This document shows, piece after piece, positions 34,029 through 44,879 of a stretch of DNA of 64,000 nt. The notes under the pieces were generated by a model. That model did no database searches, had not been told where the DNA came from, and saw only the letters and a program-made list of their open reading frames with translations. The position numbers and the translations under genes are program-made. Source of the DNA: Eucommia ulmoides (taxonomy: Eukaryota > Streptophyta > Magnoliopsida > Garryales > Eucommiaceae); contig CM028335.1 of the NCBI GenBank assembly GCA_016647705.1, forward strand, positions 9,376,905 to 9,440,904, in the 5' to 3' direction. Numbering within the stretch: position 1 is the stretch's first letter; the number at the start of each line of letters is the position of its first letter.

Positions 34029-36095
34029 AGTTTTTGCCGCCGTTGCCGGGGATTAGTGTGAATTTTATTTGATTATTGTCAAATGTTGTTCCCGTCAACG
34101 CTTACCAAGTTTTTGGCACCGTTGCCGAGAATTGTTTTGATGTTATTGTCGAAAAAACGCGGTAACAGCTCTGGACTTAAGTTTTAGATAGGAGAAACAA
34201 GTGTTTCGTATTCCCGGGTTTGGCGATGTCGTTCATTGTCGATATTGTGTGAAAGTGACCTAATTTTACTTTAGACATTTCTTTGTATATAATTTTTGTT
34301 TGTAGTTTTGTTTTTATTTCTTATGCAAGGTACGTGCCGATGTTAGATCAACGGGTATTGATACATCCCTTTCGACGGGATTCCAAGCTGTTTATTGTGC
34401 TAGGCCAAGCACATAAGCCGGTGAGGCGTTTCGTTAAGAGATTGAGCCGATCAAAGCTAAATCTCGCCAATCTTGAGGGTATTCTGAATGTCGGACCGAG
34501 GACATTAAACCATACGCTTCTTGGAAGGCAACCCAAGTAATTCTTTTTGATCCATCTCATCCGACTTGATTCGGAGGCGAGAGGAGGTAAGTGTTTTAAA
34601 CACCCTTTGTTAGCATGCTTTAAATTTCATATGTTGAGAATGATGATTGGGTTCGCTGAGGACACTGTCCACTTTGAGTTTGGAAGTGATGTGTAGTAGT
34701 AGTATGTTAGTTTATGTGTTATTATTTTTCTGTATTGCATGTGTGTTTAGGTTAGAATGTGTTTATGTTTTTATGTTGTTGTTTATATGTTAAGTTTTGC
34801 AATCATCTGGGCCATCACCCGATGATAAAAATTACCCCTGGTTGTTTTCGAAGTCAAGGGTAATACCCATGCATGTGTGATTCTGTGTGCTTGACTATAC
34901 TTTTTGGTAAAAATTATTGTAAATCCTAATTTGCACGGGCACATAGACTCAATCTATTTTTATTCAATTGATTTGAGGACAATTATCGATTAACCAAATT
35001 CATGACACATTAAAGATTCTAGAACTTGATTGAGGGAAAGCTTGAAGCGAAATCCGAGGCGAGGTAGTTCAGGAGATGTGATTTAGGCATTCTCTTTGTC
35101 GCTTGAGCCTTTTTAAGCCTACCTTATTACATGTTTATCCCTCGTTACCCTATCAAAGCCTAAATGCATATTCAATTCAGAACACATAAACCAATACCAC
35201 GACCAATTGAATTCCTTCCAGTCCTTTATCGCTAAACCAAAGGCACATTTGAGTGAATCAAGTTAGCCGTTGCAAAGGCTTCTTGATGTGAGCAGTTGGG
35301 ATTAGGGCGAACTTCAAATTGGTTCGGTATTTGAGTACTCACTTGTCATTTTTTATTTGTATTTCACACACCCCTTCAATTGTAACATTCAAATAAGTTT
35401 GGGGGTATGTTCGTTGAAAAGAAAAGAAAAAAAAAATAGAAAAGAAAAAAAAAATAATAAAGAACCAAATGTAAATACGGTTTTTATTTCCGTTTCTTTT
35501 TGACAAGTGAGTACGTCAATCTTAAATACATGTTCGGGATTATTTTCAATCTTTCTATGGGGATTCGAGAGTGAATGTGCCAAGCGTTGAGTCTTGGGTA
35601 ACGTTAAGTTAACAATGTTAACCCGTTTTCTATTCTAAATTACCCTTGGCCGAATAAACCAAAACCGAACCAAGTCCTAATGATCTTCATGAACTACTAA
35701 ACTTACATTAGTGGAGAGTAGACCCCAATCTTGCTTATGGTAATCCTTAACTCATGAATTTCGTTGGTGGATAATCCAATCTGAACGTTGTATAGTTATA
35801 TTATTGAGTCTCGCACTAACACGTTTAGAGGATCTAGAATAGCGTTCACCATTATTGCATGTCGAAATTCTAGAACATTACATGTTGTGTGTTACCGCCT
35901 GAACTCGATATAACTGGCAGTTGTTGAGGGAAAAATAAATAGGTCGTTAGAAGAATTTAAAACTCGCCTGTTGTTATGTTTAGATTGTTTTTAGGTTGTT
36001 TGTTATTTAATTCAGTTTGTTGTTTTTGTAATTTTTTTTCATTTTAGTGTGTATGTTTGGCTCGAGGACTAGCCAAATTTTGAGTTTGGGGGTAT

Positions 36096-37790
36096 TGATA
36101 GGTGTGAAAAACCTATCTATTTCTAATCCAAATTTATTAGTTTTCGAATATATTTATATAGTATTTTATTATATTTTAATTAGTTTTCATATTTTTTCTA
36201 TAACTCAGGTGTGTGAGGAAAAAAGATAGGAAACTGGAGCTAAAACGATGAGATCGAACCAAAGCGGTTCGAAGTTACAGTGGATAAACAAGCTCAGAGG
36301 CTAAAAAATGAAACAGGCCCACCGCTTAGGCGTCCAAACCACCGCATAAGCGGTGAAGATACATAGAAGAGCAAAATGTTACTAATGGACGACCGCCTGA
36401 GCGGAAATTCTACCGCTTAGGCAGAAATCCAGCAGAGGACGAAGAAGGGCTACTGACAGGGCGGAAATCCAACAGAATGTTCTCCAATCCACTGCCTACT
36501 TCACCGCTGAGGCGATTAGACTTAACCGACCTAACTCTGCTTAGGCGAAAATTCCACCGCCTAGGCGGATTTGCCCTGCATAGCCTTTAGATATTTTTAG
36601 ATATTTTTAGGATATTTTTGCAATAAATATCCCCTCTCCTCCTCCTTGGCCGGTAGCTCTCTTCCCTCTCTTGAATTTTTGAGCCCCTTAGGCTATATTT
36701 AAGCCGAGGGTTAGGAATTTTAGGTGTGGAGCTCGCATCCCGAAGTGGAGAAGACGGCGAATCGATCGTTGAGCGTTCTTAGCGGTTTATTTTCGGACGA
36801 GACTAAGTTCTTCGATTGTTTTTCCTTATTTCTATCTTAGGAGTATGTGAGCATATTTAGCTCGTTATTTCATTGTATATGCGGCTATAGCCTCAAGTTA
36901 AATATGGATTGTAGTAGGGATTAACCTATAATTTATAAATACGTTGTTTGGATGTTTCGGTGTTGCGTTTATGATTGTTCTTCATAGTTTGATTGTATTT
37001 ATCGTATTATTTGTTTATTATGCTTGGATTGATAAATGGAAAATACGGGGTTTTGACAAACCCCAGATTCGGATTAAGGTAAACAAATGCCACAATTCTA
37101 TAACCCGGTCGGGGTTTTAATCATGGACAATCGATGACGTTGGGCTAGACACACGCTACCTAGGGTCGTTAATACGTTGAGGGAGACTTCTTCGTTGGCT
37201 CAAAGTTGCGTTATATTCCTCATCTTACACTCGGAAGATATGACGAGAGAGTTTTAGAACGGAGATTGTCAATAGGGTAAATACAACGCGACGATCCAAT
37301 AACCCGGAAGAGAGTTGGACTGTGTGCAATAAATGATACTGGGCGAGACTCACGTGACCTAAGGTCATTAAGACGTTAAGGGAGACTTCTTCATTGACTC
37401 GAAGTCATGTATTCTCCTATCTTACACTCAGAAGATGTGGCGGTGGAGTTTACGTACCGAGGTTGTCAAATAGGTTGAACAACATAAACGTGAGTAAATC
37501 GAAATCGAACACGTATTTGTAAACACGTTAATGCCTATGCAATTCTTCACCCTAAAACATATTAACATAATAGTGTAGTTAATTTAGGATATATTAGTAT
37601 TAGTTTAATTAATTAAATACATTTGTTTTCGCCTAGATAAAGTTAGGTCACGATAAACGCAGTATTCGATAGTAACGACAACAATCCATGTGGATACGAT
37701 AACCCGATCTTAACGATCACACTATACTAAAACTTAGACCTCGTATACTTGCGAGTGTAAGTAGCGGCGTGTCATTTCCGCGCGCTACCA
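36096..37790 (+). repeat. 3' LTR of element B
   Basis: 1,695 bp. It includes the perfect 12-bp palindrome CCGCCTAGGCGG at 36557-36568, in a segment absent from the 5' LTR at that point. Confidence 0.9.
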
Positions 37791-37953
37791 TATACCCTAG
37801 CCAGGGGCATATCTATCGAGCTCCACCTGAAGGTTCGGCCCCTCCCGCAGCCTAGATCTTTATCCACCCGGAGAGGGTCGTTGCTCTCCCGAATGATTCG
37901 AATGTTAATCGACCAGCCCCGGCCGTTAAAACAACAAACAGAAACGAAGATGG

Positions 37954-39261
37954 ATGCCCTCTAGCCTGGGTTCTGAAATGAAAGAATTGGAGAAAACCAT
38001 AGAAGAACTAAAAAATGAGAAACCATCCAGAAAAGCGGCGTACAAGGAGCTGTCAGCACCACCCCGGGTGGTGTATCTGGAAAACTTCGTAGTTTTGGAG
38101 TTCACAAAATATGACAGTAATAGCCCTCCAGAATGGCATGTCAGTATTTACAAAGGGAAGTTGGGAGTTCATGCTAGGAACAAAGACCTTTGCCTGAAGA
38201 TGTTCTGACGATCGTTAAAATGACCGATTCTCGGCTAGTACATAACCTTAGACCTGGCACAGATTAAGACATTCGAGGATCTGGTAGAGGCCTTCTGTCA
38301 ACAGTATGTATACAATAAAGATGTCGCGTCGGACTGTAATACCATTTACCAGATATTGAAGAGAAAATATGAAAGCTTCCGAAGGTATATTGCCCGCTGG
38401 AGGGAAGAAGCTGCCAAAGTTGTTCCTAGGTTGAGTAATGAGGCTCAGTTGGAGATATTCAAGTCAATCCGGATGCCACTGTTCTATCGAGATCTATCAC
38501 GCATAGCAATGACTTCCTTTAGTGATGCGATTAAGCAAGCCGAGGTGACAGAAGAAGGAATAAGGAATGAAAAGATTGAAGGGGCCTTGCCTAACCTGAC
38601 AAAGAGGTTAGCCCCGCCAAAGAAAAGAGAAGATGAGGTAGGTGTCATCGTTTCCCCCCAACAAACCCTCAACCAAAACAATCATCAAGCTTCCTATCCC
38701 CAAAACTATCCAAACCAGAATAGCCAATATCGCAACTATTCCCCTCAAAATCGCCAAAGCCAATATCACCCCCTGAACCAACCCTATTCCCAAAGCTATT
38801 ACCGCTACTACCAAAACGCACCTCCACCTTACCAAAACTATACTCCCCAATATTATCCTCAAGCCTACCAAACACCCTCATATTAGCCAAACCAAAATAT
38901 ACCACCTCAAATTCCTAACCACACCTTAAAGCCAAGAACCCAATACCACCAAGGCTCTCTACCTCGTGCTACTGGAGAAAAATTTCGGAATGATGACAAG
39001 GAGCTGCTAGACCTTCTAGTCTCAATCACCGAGTTGTACCGAAATTGTTTGAAGCAGGGGATGCTGACACCCCTTCCATCATACGAACTTAATCCTGGGA
39101 GTAGAGCAGCTTCTTCGAATGCTTTCTGTGAGTACCACTCGAGAACCAGAGGACATGCAACTGAGCAATGCTTTCATCTAAAGGACAAGATCCTAGAGTT
39201 CATACAGATAGAAGCCATCACGTTTCCTAAGAAACCTGAGGTCGGTATGCCAAACTGTTAG
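37954..39261 (+). pseudogene. Gag-region remnant of element E, right of insertion
   Basis: Three blocks follow the Tat/Ogre gag order. 37954-38208 has a VYLENFVVLEFTKYD-like stretch. 38356-38886 begins with the YESFRRYIARWREEA capsid word and ends in a Gln/Tyr/Pro/Asn-rich tail. 39034-39261 has the FCEYHSRTRGHATEQCFHLK zinc-binding-like motif. The reading frame is broken in a few places. No protease, RT or integrase follows. Confidence 0.75.
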
Positions 39262-40115
39262 CAGAATCCGCTACCTGAGCATGCACGTTCAAGGAGTGGG
39301 GAAGTTAGTCTTTACCAAAATATTAGTGGAAATGGGAGCGAGTCATGTGCCTGAGACTCGATTTGATAAATCTAAATACTGCAAAACCAGGGTTCTTGTT
39401 TATTTTCAATTTGCTAGGTGTTTTTGATAAAATTGGGAAATCTTCACGTACTTACCTTTTCATCCCGTTGGTCTTTTGGATGGAAAATTATTTGCTCTAT
39501 AATGGCTTTTAAATTTCAATAAATGTAATACTGTTTTATCCAAAACTGTGGTCTAATGTTTGAATATTACTTTTTCAGGTACCCGAAATTGCCTACATAT
39601 GTTGTATATGATGTGACTGAGCGAGAATGCAAGTATATGATTTCAATACAGAGCTAGACCACGATCCAATGGGAATAGAAACAAAGAAAGGTTTTGTTCA
39701 GCCAAATGATGGTAAGATCTAAAAGGCCCCTAACCAAATTCGACAACAACTCTAGAGTATCGGGGGATTCGAAAGTCAAGATTGGTATCCACTATCCTAA
39801 CGATGCTTTGATATATTGTTGCAAGATGATCAAGCTATCTCCGGTGATCCTGTAGTGATTGATAAAACTAGGTGTAAATATCCTGGTTCGCTTGCTGTCT
39901 GAATTACCCAATGGCGAAAAGGGAACACAATCACCCCAGGCCAATTATCCCAATGAAGAAACTCTCAAATGTTGCAAGAATGTCTCAATTTGCAAAGAAG
40001 ATCAACTTCATTGATAAGCTTAGCTGCCCCTGAACCATTATAAGTTCGATCATCAAAAAAAAAAAGGAAAAAGAAGAAAAAAAAAATAGTAAAGGAAAAA
40101 AGTGGTGTAACCGAG
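39262..40115 (+). other. Element E interior between gag and element C
   Basis: No protein family is recognised. It includes A-rich runs at about 40055-40105, ending GTGTAACCGAG, the left target duplication of element C (40111-40115). It is probably decayed or rearranged E sequence that once led to pol. Confidence 0.4.
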
Positions 40116-41057
40116 TGACAAGTGAATACGCTTATACTTTACCAAAAATATTTAAACTGAAACCCCGATTGCCCGCTTCAAGTTAGCATAATCTAATGCT
40201 ACTTGATTTCACTCAATTTTTACTTTTATTCTTAGTGACAATGGTTAAAGTATGGAAACAAGTTCAGAATTGAAAAGTTTATGCCTTCGACAAGAGAACG
40301 AAGGAATAAATTTTCAGGTTAGTTTCAAAAGGTTCAAGTGAAAAATTTGAAGGCCTATATCATGCCTCCGAAATTACCTCACCTATAATTTTGCCTCAAG
40401 CCTCCCCCAATCAAGTTCTAGATTCTTCATTTCTATCATGAACTTATTACTAAATAATCGGCGTCAAATCGTTCAACTAATTATACAATGAGTTTATGCG
40501 ATCGTGTGATTTAGGATCAAAATAATTTTTACCTAATCGACATGCTAAGCACATAAAACACACATGAATGGAATTACCCCCAACCTCAATATGCAATTAG
40601 GGGATAATTTTCATCATTGGGACATAATTCGGACGAACTCAAAAACTCAGCATGCACGTACAACTACATTCATTAACATATCTACTATAATTCTAAAAAC
40701 TAACATTACTTATGCTAATGATCCTTACACATGCATAACTAATCATTACACATGCATAACAAAAAGAATTTCAAAATTTACAAAAATTAAGCATTAATAC
40801 CATTATAAGCAAAAATTTGTCCACAAAAAGAATTTTGTCCCATTCACATAAAAAAAAAAAAAAAAAAAAATCATCCTTTATATTCCAAAAAAAAAAAAAA
40901 ACTACATGCTTGCATGTTTAATACCCCCAAACTTGAACGAGGCAGTGTCCTCACTGCCTAGGTAGCGAACCCAATAACAGAATAGAAATCTAAGTATTGA
41001 AAACTGGGTCGGACACATACCTAGGAGGGAATACATACAAGTCTAACCTCCTACCAT

Positions 41058-41689
41058 TCATTGGGGAGGAGATGGTAGTTGCAGCTCATCGGTCTCGAAA
41101 GGCGGCATGGGCGTATAATGCATCATGTCGATTCCGAGGTGCTCAAATAAAACCCTTTGATTTTGATCTTGCTGCCTAATGTAGTGCTCCATGTAAATCT
41201 CCATCCGAGAAAAAATATTTTGGAGATGGCTCATGTTGGATTGGAGACCACGAATATCTCGCGAAATCTGGTTTAGTTGGTCATGGCTGGTTGTGGGCGT
41301 TGGTGCCTCTAAAGGGCCGGCTTCTTCCTCGTCAGGATCCTTTTCTTTCTCAACTGGTCCTCCCTTCCACAATTGGTTAATCATTGAAAGATTGAGCGGT
41401 TGTTTAGGTGGCAAGGGGCTTGTCGCTGTGACACGAACTCCGGCACGCAGAAATAGAATGGTTAGGAATGAGGGAAAAAGAAGGCCACCCTTCGTTGTTT
41501 TGGTAGTATGAAGTATGGAAGAGTAGATGTGCCAACCGACATTGATGGGGGTCCCTCTATCGATGCCATGTAGCATAAAAGTGCACTCCTTGGAAACATC
41601 TAAAACGTGGGAGGTGGGGAGCAGATTCGCGCAGATGAATTGATGCCATATCTTTGGGATTGGTTTCAGAAACCGCGCCTTAAAGATGG
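41058..41689 (-). pseudogene. Third-ORF remnant of element C (C-terminal side)
   Basis: The open stretch resembles the C-terminal half of the plant transposon protein domain found after pol in Athila-like elements: a hydrophobic first part, then an acidic Glu/Asp-rich stretch, then a coiled-coil-like region (QLNQISRDIRGLQSNM). The N-terminal side lies at 43241-43706, separated by the solo LTR. Its role in the family is not settled. Confidence 0.6.
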
Positions 41690-41694
41690 CCTGA

Positions 41695-43235
41695 TGATAG
41701 GTGTAAAATACCTATCTAATTCTAAACCGAATTTGGCAGTTTTCGAGTATTTTATTGAAGTTTGAATATCTTTTTAGCTATTTTTATTAGTCAGGAGTAG
41801 GGACGTAAACAATCGGGAAGCCGAGCGAAATGGTAGAGAAAATGGTAGCCAAAAAGATGAAAAAAGAAGGTTTCAAAGAACAGCGTAATTCTGCCTTGGC
41901 AAAGCATCCACCGCTTAGGTAGAAATTCATCAGAAAGTTGCAAATGCTAAAAAGTTGAAATCTGCCTAGGCGAAGTTTCCACCGCCTAGGCGAAAATCCA
42001 TCAGAACGCTGGAAGTGCTAAACTGCTGGAAGAGCTGTACTACTGTAAATCCGCCTAGGCGAAGTAGCTACCACCTAGGCGGAATTCCGTCAGAAAGAAA
42101 GGGGCCCAAGAAGTTAGTCCTCCGCCTAAGCGAATAAACCATCGCCTAGGCGAAATTCTAACCGACTTAAACTTCGCCTAGGCGCAGATTCTACCGCTTA
42201 GGCGGAATTCGCAGAAAAGCCCAAAATATATGTTTAGATATTTTTGAACCCCTAGGCCTATATATACCCCTTTCCCACATATGAAACCAATTGTTGAAGA
42301 ACCCTAACCCTAGTAGAGAGATCTTAAGCTATATTTTGAAGATCAAAAAGGAGATTTATCATTCAGACAAAGAAGAATCACTTGCGGATCGATCATTAGC
42401 GACAGTGAACCGTTTCACTTCCAGATTTGATCGTTTCTCTCTTGTTTTTATCTTTGTAATCACTTTTTCATATCTAAGAATATTAAATCCCTCTTATTTT
42501 GTATGGTATATGGCTAAGATCTCATAGTATTAGTTAAATGTTACTTAGGTGTAGTTGAAATCTTGTAATTGTTAAGTTGAATGAATTAATGTTACTTAAA
42601 TGTGTTGTTTGTCTAAATCCGATTGTGTTTACCATTATTCTTGATATTATGCTTGTATTGATAAACCGAGAATTCAAGGTTTGACACTCGGGAGAGGTAA
42701 CCCTGGATTCGGACTAGGGTAAATACAACGTGACGTTCTAACGACCCGGGAGGGCGTTAGAACGTATGTAATCCATGACGTTGGCTAAAGACTCACGCGA
42801 CCTAGGGTCATAAATGCGTTGAAGGGGACTTCTTCGTTGACACGAAGTTGTGTAATCCCCCGTCTTACACTCGGGAGAGGTAGCAGATAAGTTATCGATA
42901 CAGAGATTGTTGGAATAGATAGAAAACCATTATAGCTAACTTAATGACGTTGATTATGCATTATGTGAAAGAAATCAATACCTAAGTAATTAGTGTAATT
43001 AGAACTAACTTCATAGTTGTCATTTATTTTAGTATATTAAATAGAAAACAAACAAATTTTGATTAGTCGAGATAATATGAAACTATCTAAATCGCAATAC
43101 TCAACCAAATTACCTGCCATTCCCAGTGGAACGATATCCGATCTTACAAGATCCATTCTATTAAAACTAGATCTCATATACTTGCGAGTAGTCAATTACC
43201 GCGAGGACGATGGTTGTGAGCCCTCGCGCGTAACA
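41695..43235 (+). mobile_element. Solo LTR (D) of the element C family, inside C
   Basis: 1,541 bp, starting TGATAGGTGTAAAATACC and ending ...CGCGTAACA, with perfect CCTGA duplications at 41690-41694 and 43236-43240. It is closely similar to the 5' LTR of element C but in the opposite orientation. It has a dense array of CGCCTAGGCG-type palindromes at about 41910-42215, a TATATATA box at 42259-42266, and one copy of the post-promoter block at about 42660-42900. The perfect duplication shows it is a separate insertion, later reduced to one LTR. Confidence 0.92.
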
Positions 43236-43240
43236 CCTGA

Positions 43241-43706
43241 CCCTGCCATATGTTTTTCCATTGGGTGTTACCCATAGTTAGGGCTTGAATCACAACATTC
43301 ATCATTGGTGTGGCAGTTTCGGATAAATCCCGCAGGCTTCTGGCCCCGTCAAACCCAGCAACTCATTGAAGTAGTCCACATTGAACAAAACTGGGATGTT
43401 TTGGACCTTCGTCTGAAAGCCAGTGGCCTCGGTAATATTCGCGTAAAATTCACGTACCAGGGCCAACTCCCCTAATGAGGGTGAAGTGCAGAACTGTTCT
43501 CATTTTCGACTTTGTATGACTGTCCTGAATTCTTCAGGGAGTTCTTGCAAAGGTCTGAACCCTCTTTGGCGAATGCCGAAACGCCTACTTTCATGTTTGT
43601 TGAAATGGGCTTCGACTTGCTTGGAAACGAATTTTAAGGAGTTGTAATCCGTGGCAACCGAAGATTCTTCTGTGCGTGGTTGTTTAGATGCTCGACGCTT
43701 TGCCAT
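43241..43706 (-). pseudogene. Third-ORF remnant of element C (N-terminal side)
   Basis: It starts MAKRRASKQPRTEES, a basic opening typical of this ORF class, then a segment with FRPLQELPEEF. It precedes the solo LTR. The upstream 43710-44340 has a TATAG acceptor-like and a GTAAGT donor-like site, in line with the spliced leaders known for third ORFs of this family. Confidence 0.55.
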
Positions 43707-44339
43707 TTTGCCTATAAATCACAATCACAACACAAGTCACAACAATAACAATAGAACACACATTTCAACCCATTATCAGCGAACACACAATGCCCTTTTA
43801 ACAACCACATACCAACCAAAACCAAACAATATGAATTTCACAATATATCATACCAACCAAAACCAAATCACACTTTTTTCGCAATGTAGCATAAAATAAA
43901 CGATTCCCATTGTGTATCTACATATAAACATGATAGGTTTAACCAAAAATCAGTCCTAAATCCCTAATAGCATGAAAAACGCAATGCTAGGGTTTAAAAG
44001 GGTTTAGGGTTCTATCCAAATCCAAGGATTTTTGAAATAAATATGTAAATGAAGCAAAGATTTCGTCAATCAAATATAAAATAGGATCATTGATACTTAC
44101 TTGTTGAAACATTTTGGTCAAATCACTTGAAGATGTCGATTTCGCACTGTTCATCGCTTAAAGCCTAGATTTCCGAAAATGGGGAAGAGAAATCCAACGC
44201 TTGGATGAAGATTTTTGGTGGAATTCCAAGTTTTTTGCAATTTAGGATGAATTTTTAAAGTGAGGAAAGAATTTGGGATGGTGAAATTGAGAGGTTTCTG
44301 AAAATTTTAGGAAGGAAGTGCCGTTTGCGAAGGGAAAGG

Positions 44340-44600
44340 CTCCTATTTAAAATAGGGCTGCCATGAATTCGCCTAGGCGAAGTAGCGCCTTTTGTTTTTT
44401 TTTTAAAAGACCTTCTGACGTTAATTCGCCTAGGCGGAGGTTTTTCCACCTAGGAGAAGTTTCGTCAGTGTGAAACCCTTCGATTCTGTTATTAATCTGC
44501 CTAAGCGGTGGTTTTTTCGCCTAGGTGAATTTACGCCAGTATAAAAACTCATCCTTCTGTCCTATTTCCTCCTAGGCAAAGTTACGGCAGTGTGGAGTTT
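44340..44600 (-). promoter_or_regulatory. U3-like promoter module ahead of the third ORF in element C
   Basis: Reading on -, this holds five CGCCTAGGCG-type palindromes or half-palindromes (for example ATTCGCCTAGGCGAA at 44368-44382 and TTCGCCTAGGCGGAG at 44421-44435). It is followed by the A/T box TATTTTAAATAG (about 44343-44354) and a pyrimidine-rich segment. The LTR of the same element has the same order: palindrome array, TATA-like box, CCTTTCCC. It lies between integrase and the third ORF, so it may serve as an internal promoter. Confidence 0.5.
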
Positions 44601-44879
44601 GGTTGGATTCCTTCATGTTTTCACATTTTTGCTCTATACCTCTTACTTCCACTTTGTTCCTCAAACAATTTTTAGCATGCAATTCAACCCTAAGTATCTA
44701 GCCTCATCAATTCACCACAAAAAATAATATTTCGAGATCAATACGATCTCCAAAAAGTAATTTATACAAAAGTTGGGAATGTTCATTACCCCCGATGGCA
44801 TATCAAAAGATATTGCTTGGTTTTACGTCCCAGCTGAATGTTTATGAATTCCGGCTTTATCCTTCAAGGAGGGAGATGT

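Larger units (their letters stand above)
32351..37790 (+). mobile_element. Non-autonomous Athila-like LTR element (B), inside E
   Basis: The LTRs are 32351-34028 and 36096-37790, starting TGATAGGTGTGAAAAACC and ending CGCGCTACCA. The target duplication TATAC is perfect (32346-32350, 37791-37795). A primer-binding-site-like TTTGCCGCCGTTGCCGGGG follows the 5' LTR, and GTTTGGGGGTAT abuts the 3' LTR. The interior of about 2.07 kb has no gag or pol, only the short leader, the CTTCTTGGAAGGCAACCCAA motif and the conserved tail also present in elements A and C. By eye the LTRs differ by roughly 6% over the first 160 bases, so it is younger than A. Confidence 0.92.

Noticed and set aside
34283-34540. 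85-codon open frame in element B
   Set aside because: It spans the leader and the CTTCTTGGAAGGCAACCC motif shared with element A, where the frame is not open. It is better seen as non-coding leader.
38608-38871. Hydrophobic-looking open frame on the - strand
   Set aside because: It is the shadow of the Gln/Tyr/Pro/Asn-rich gag tail of element E on the other strand.
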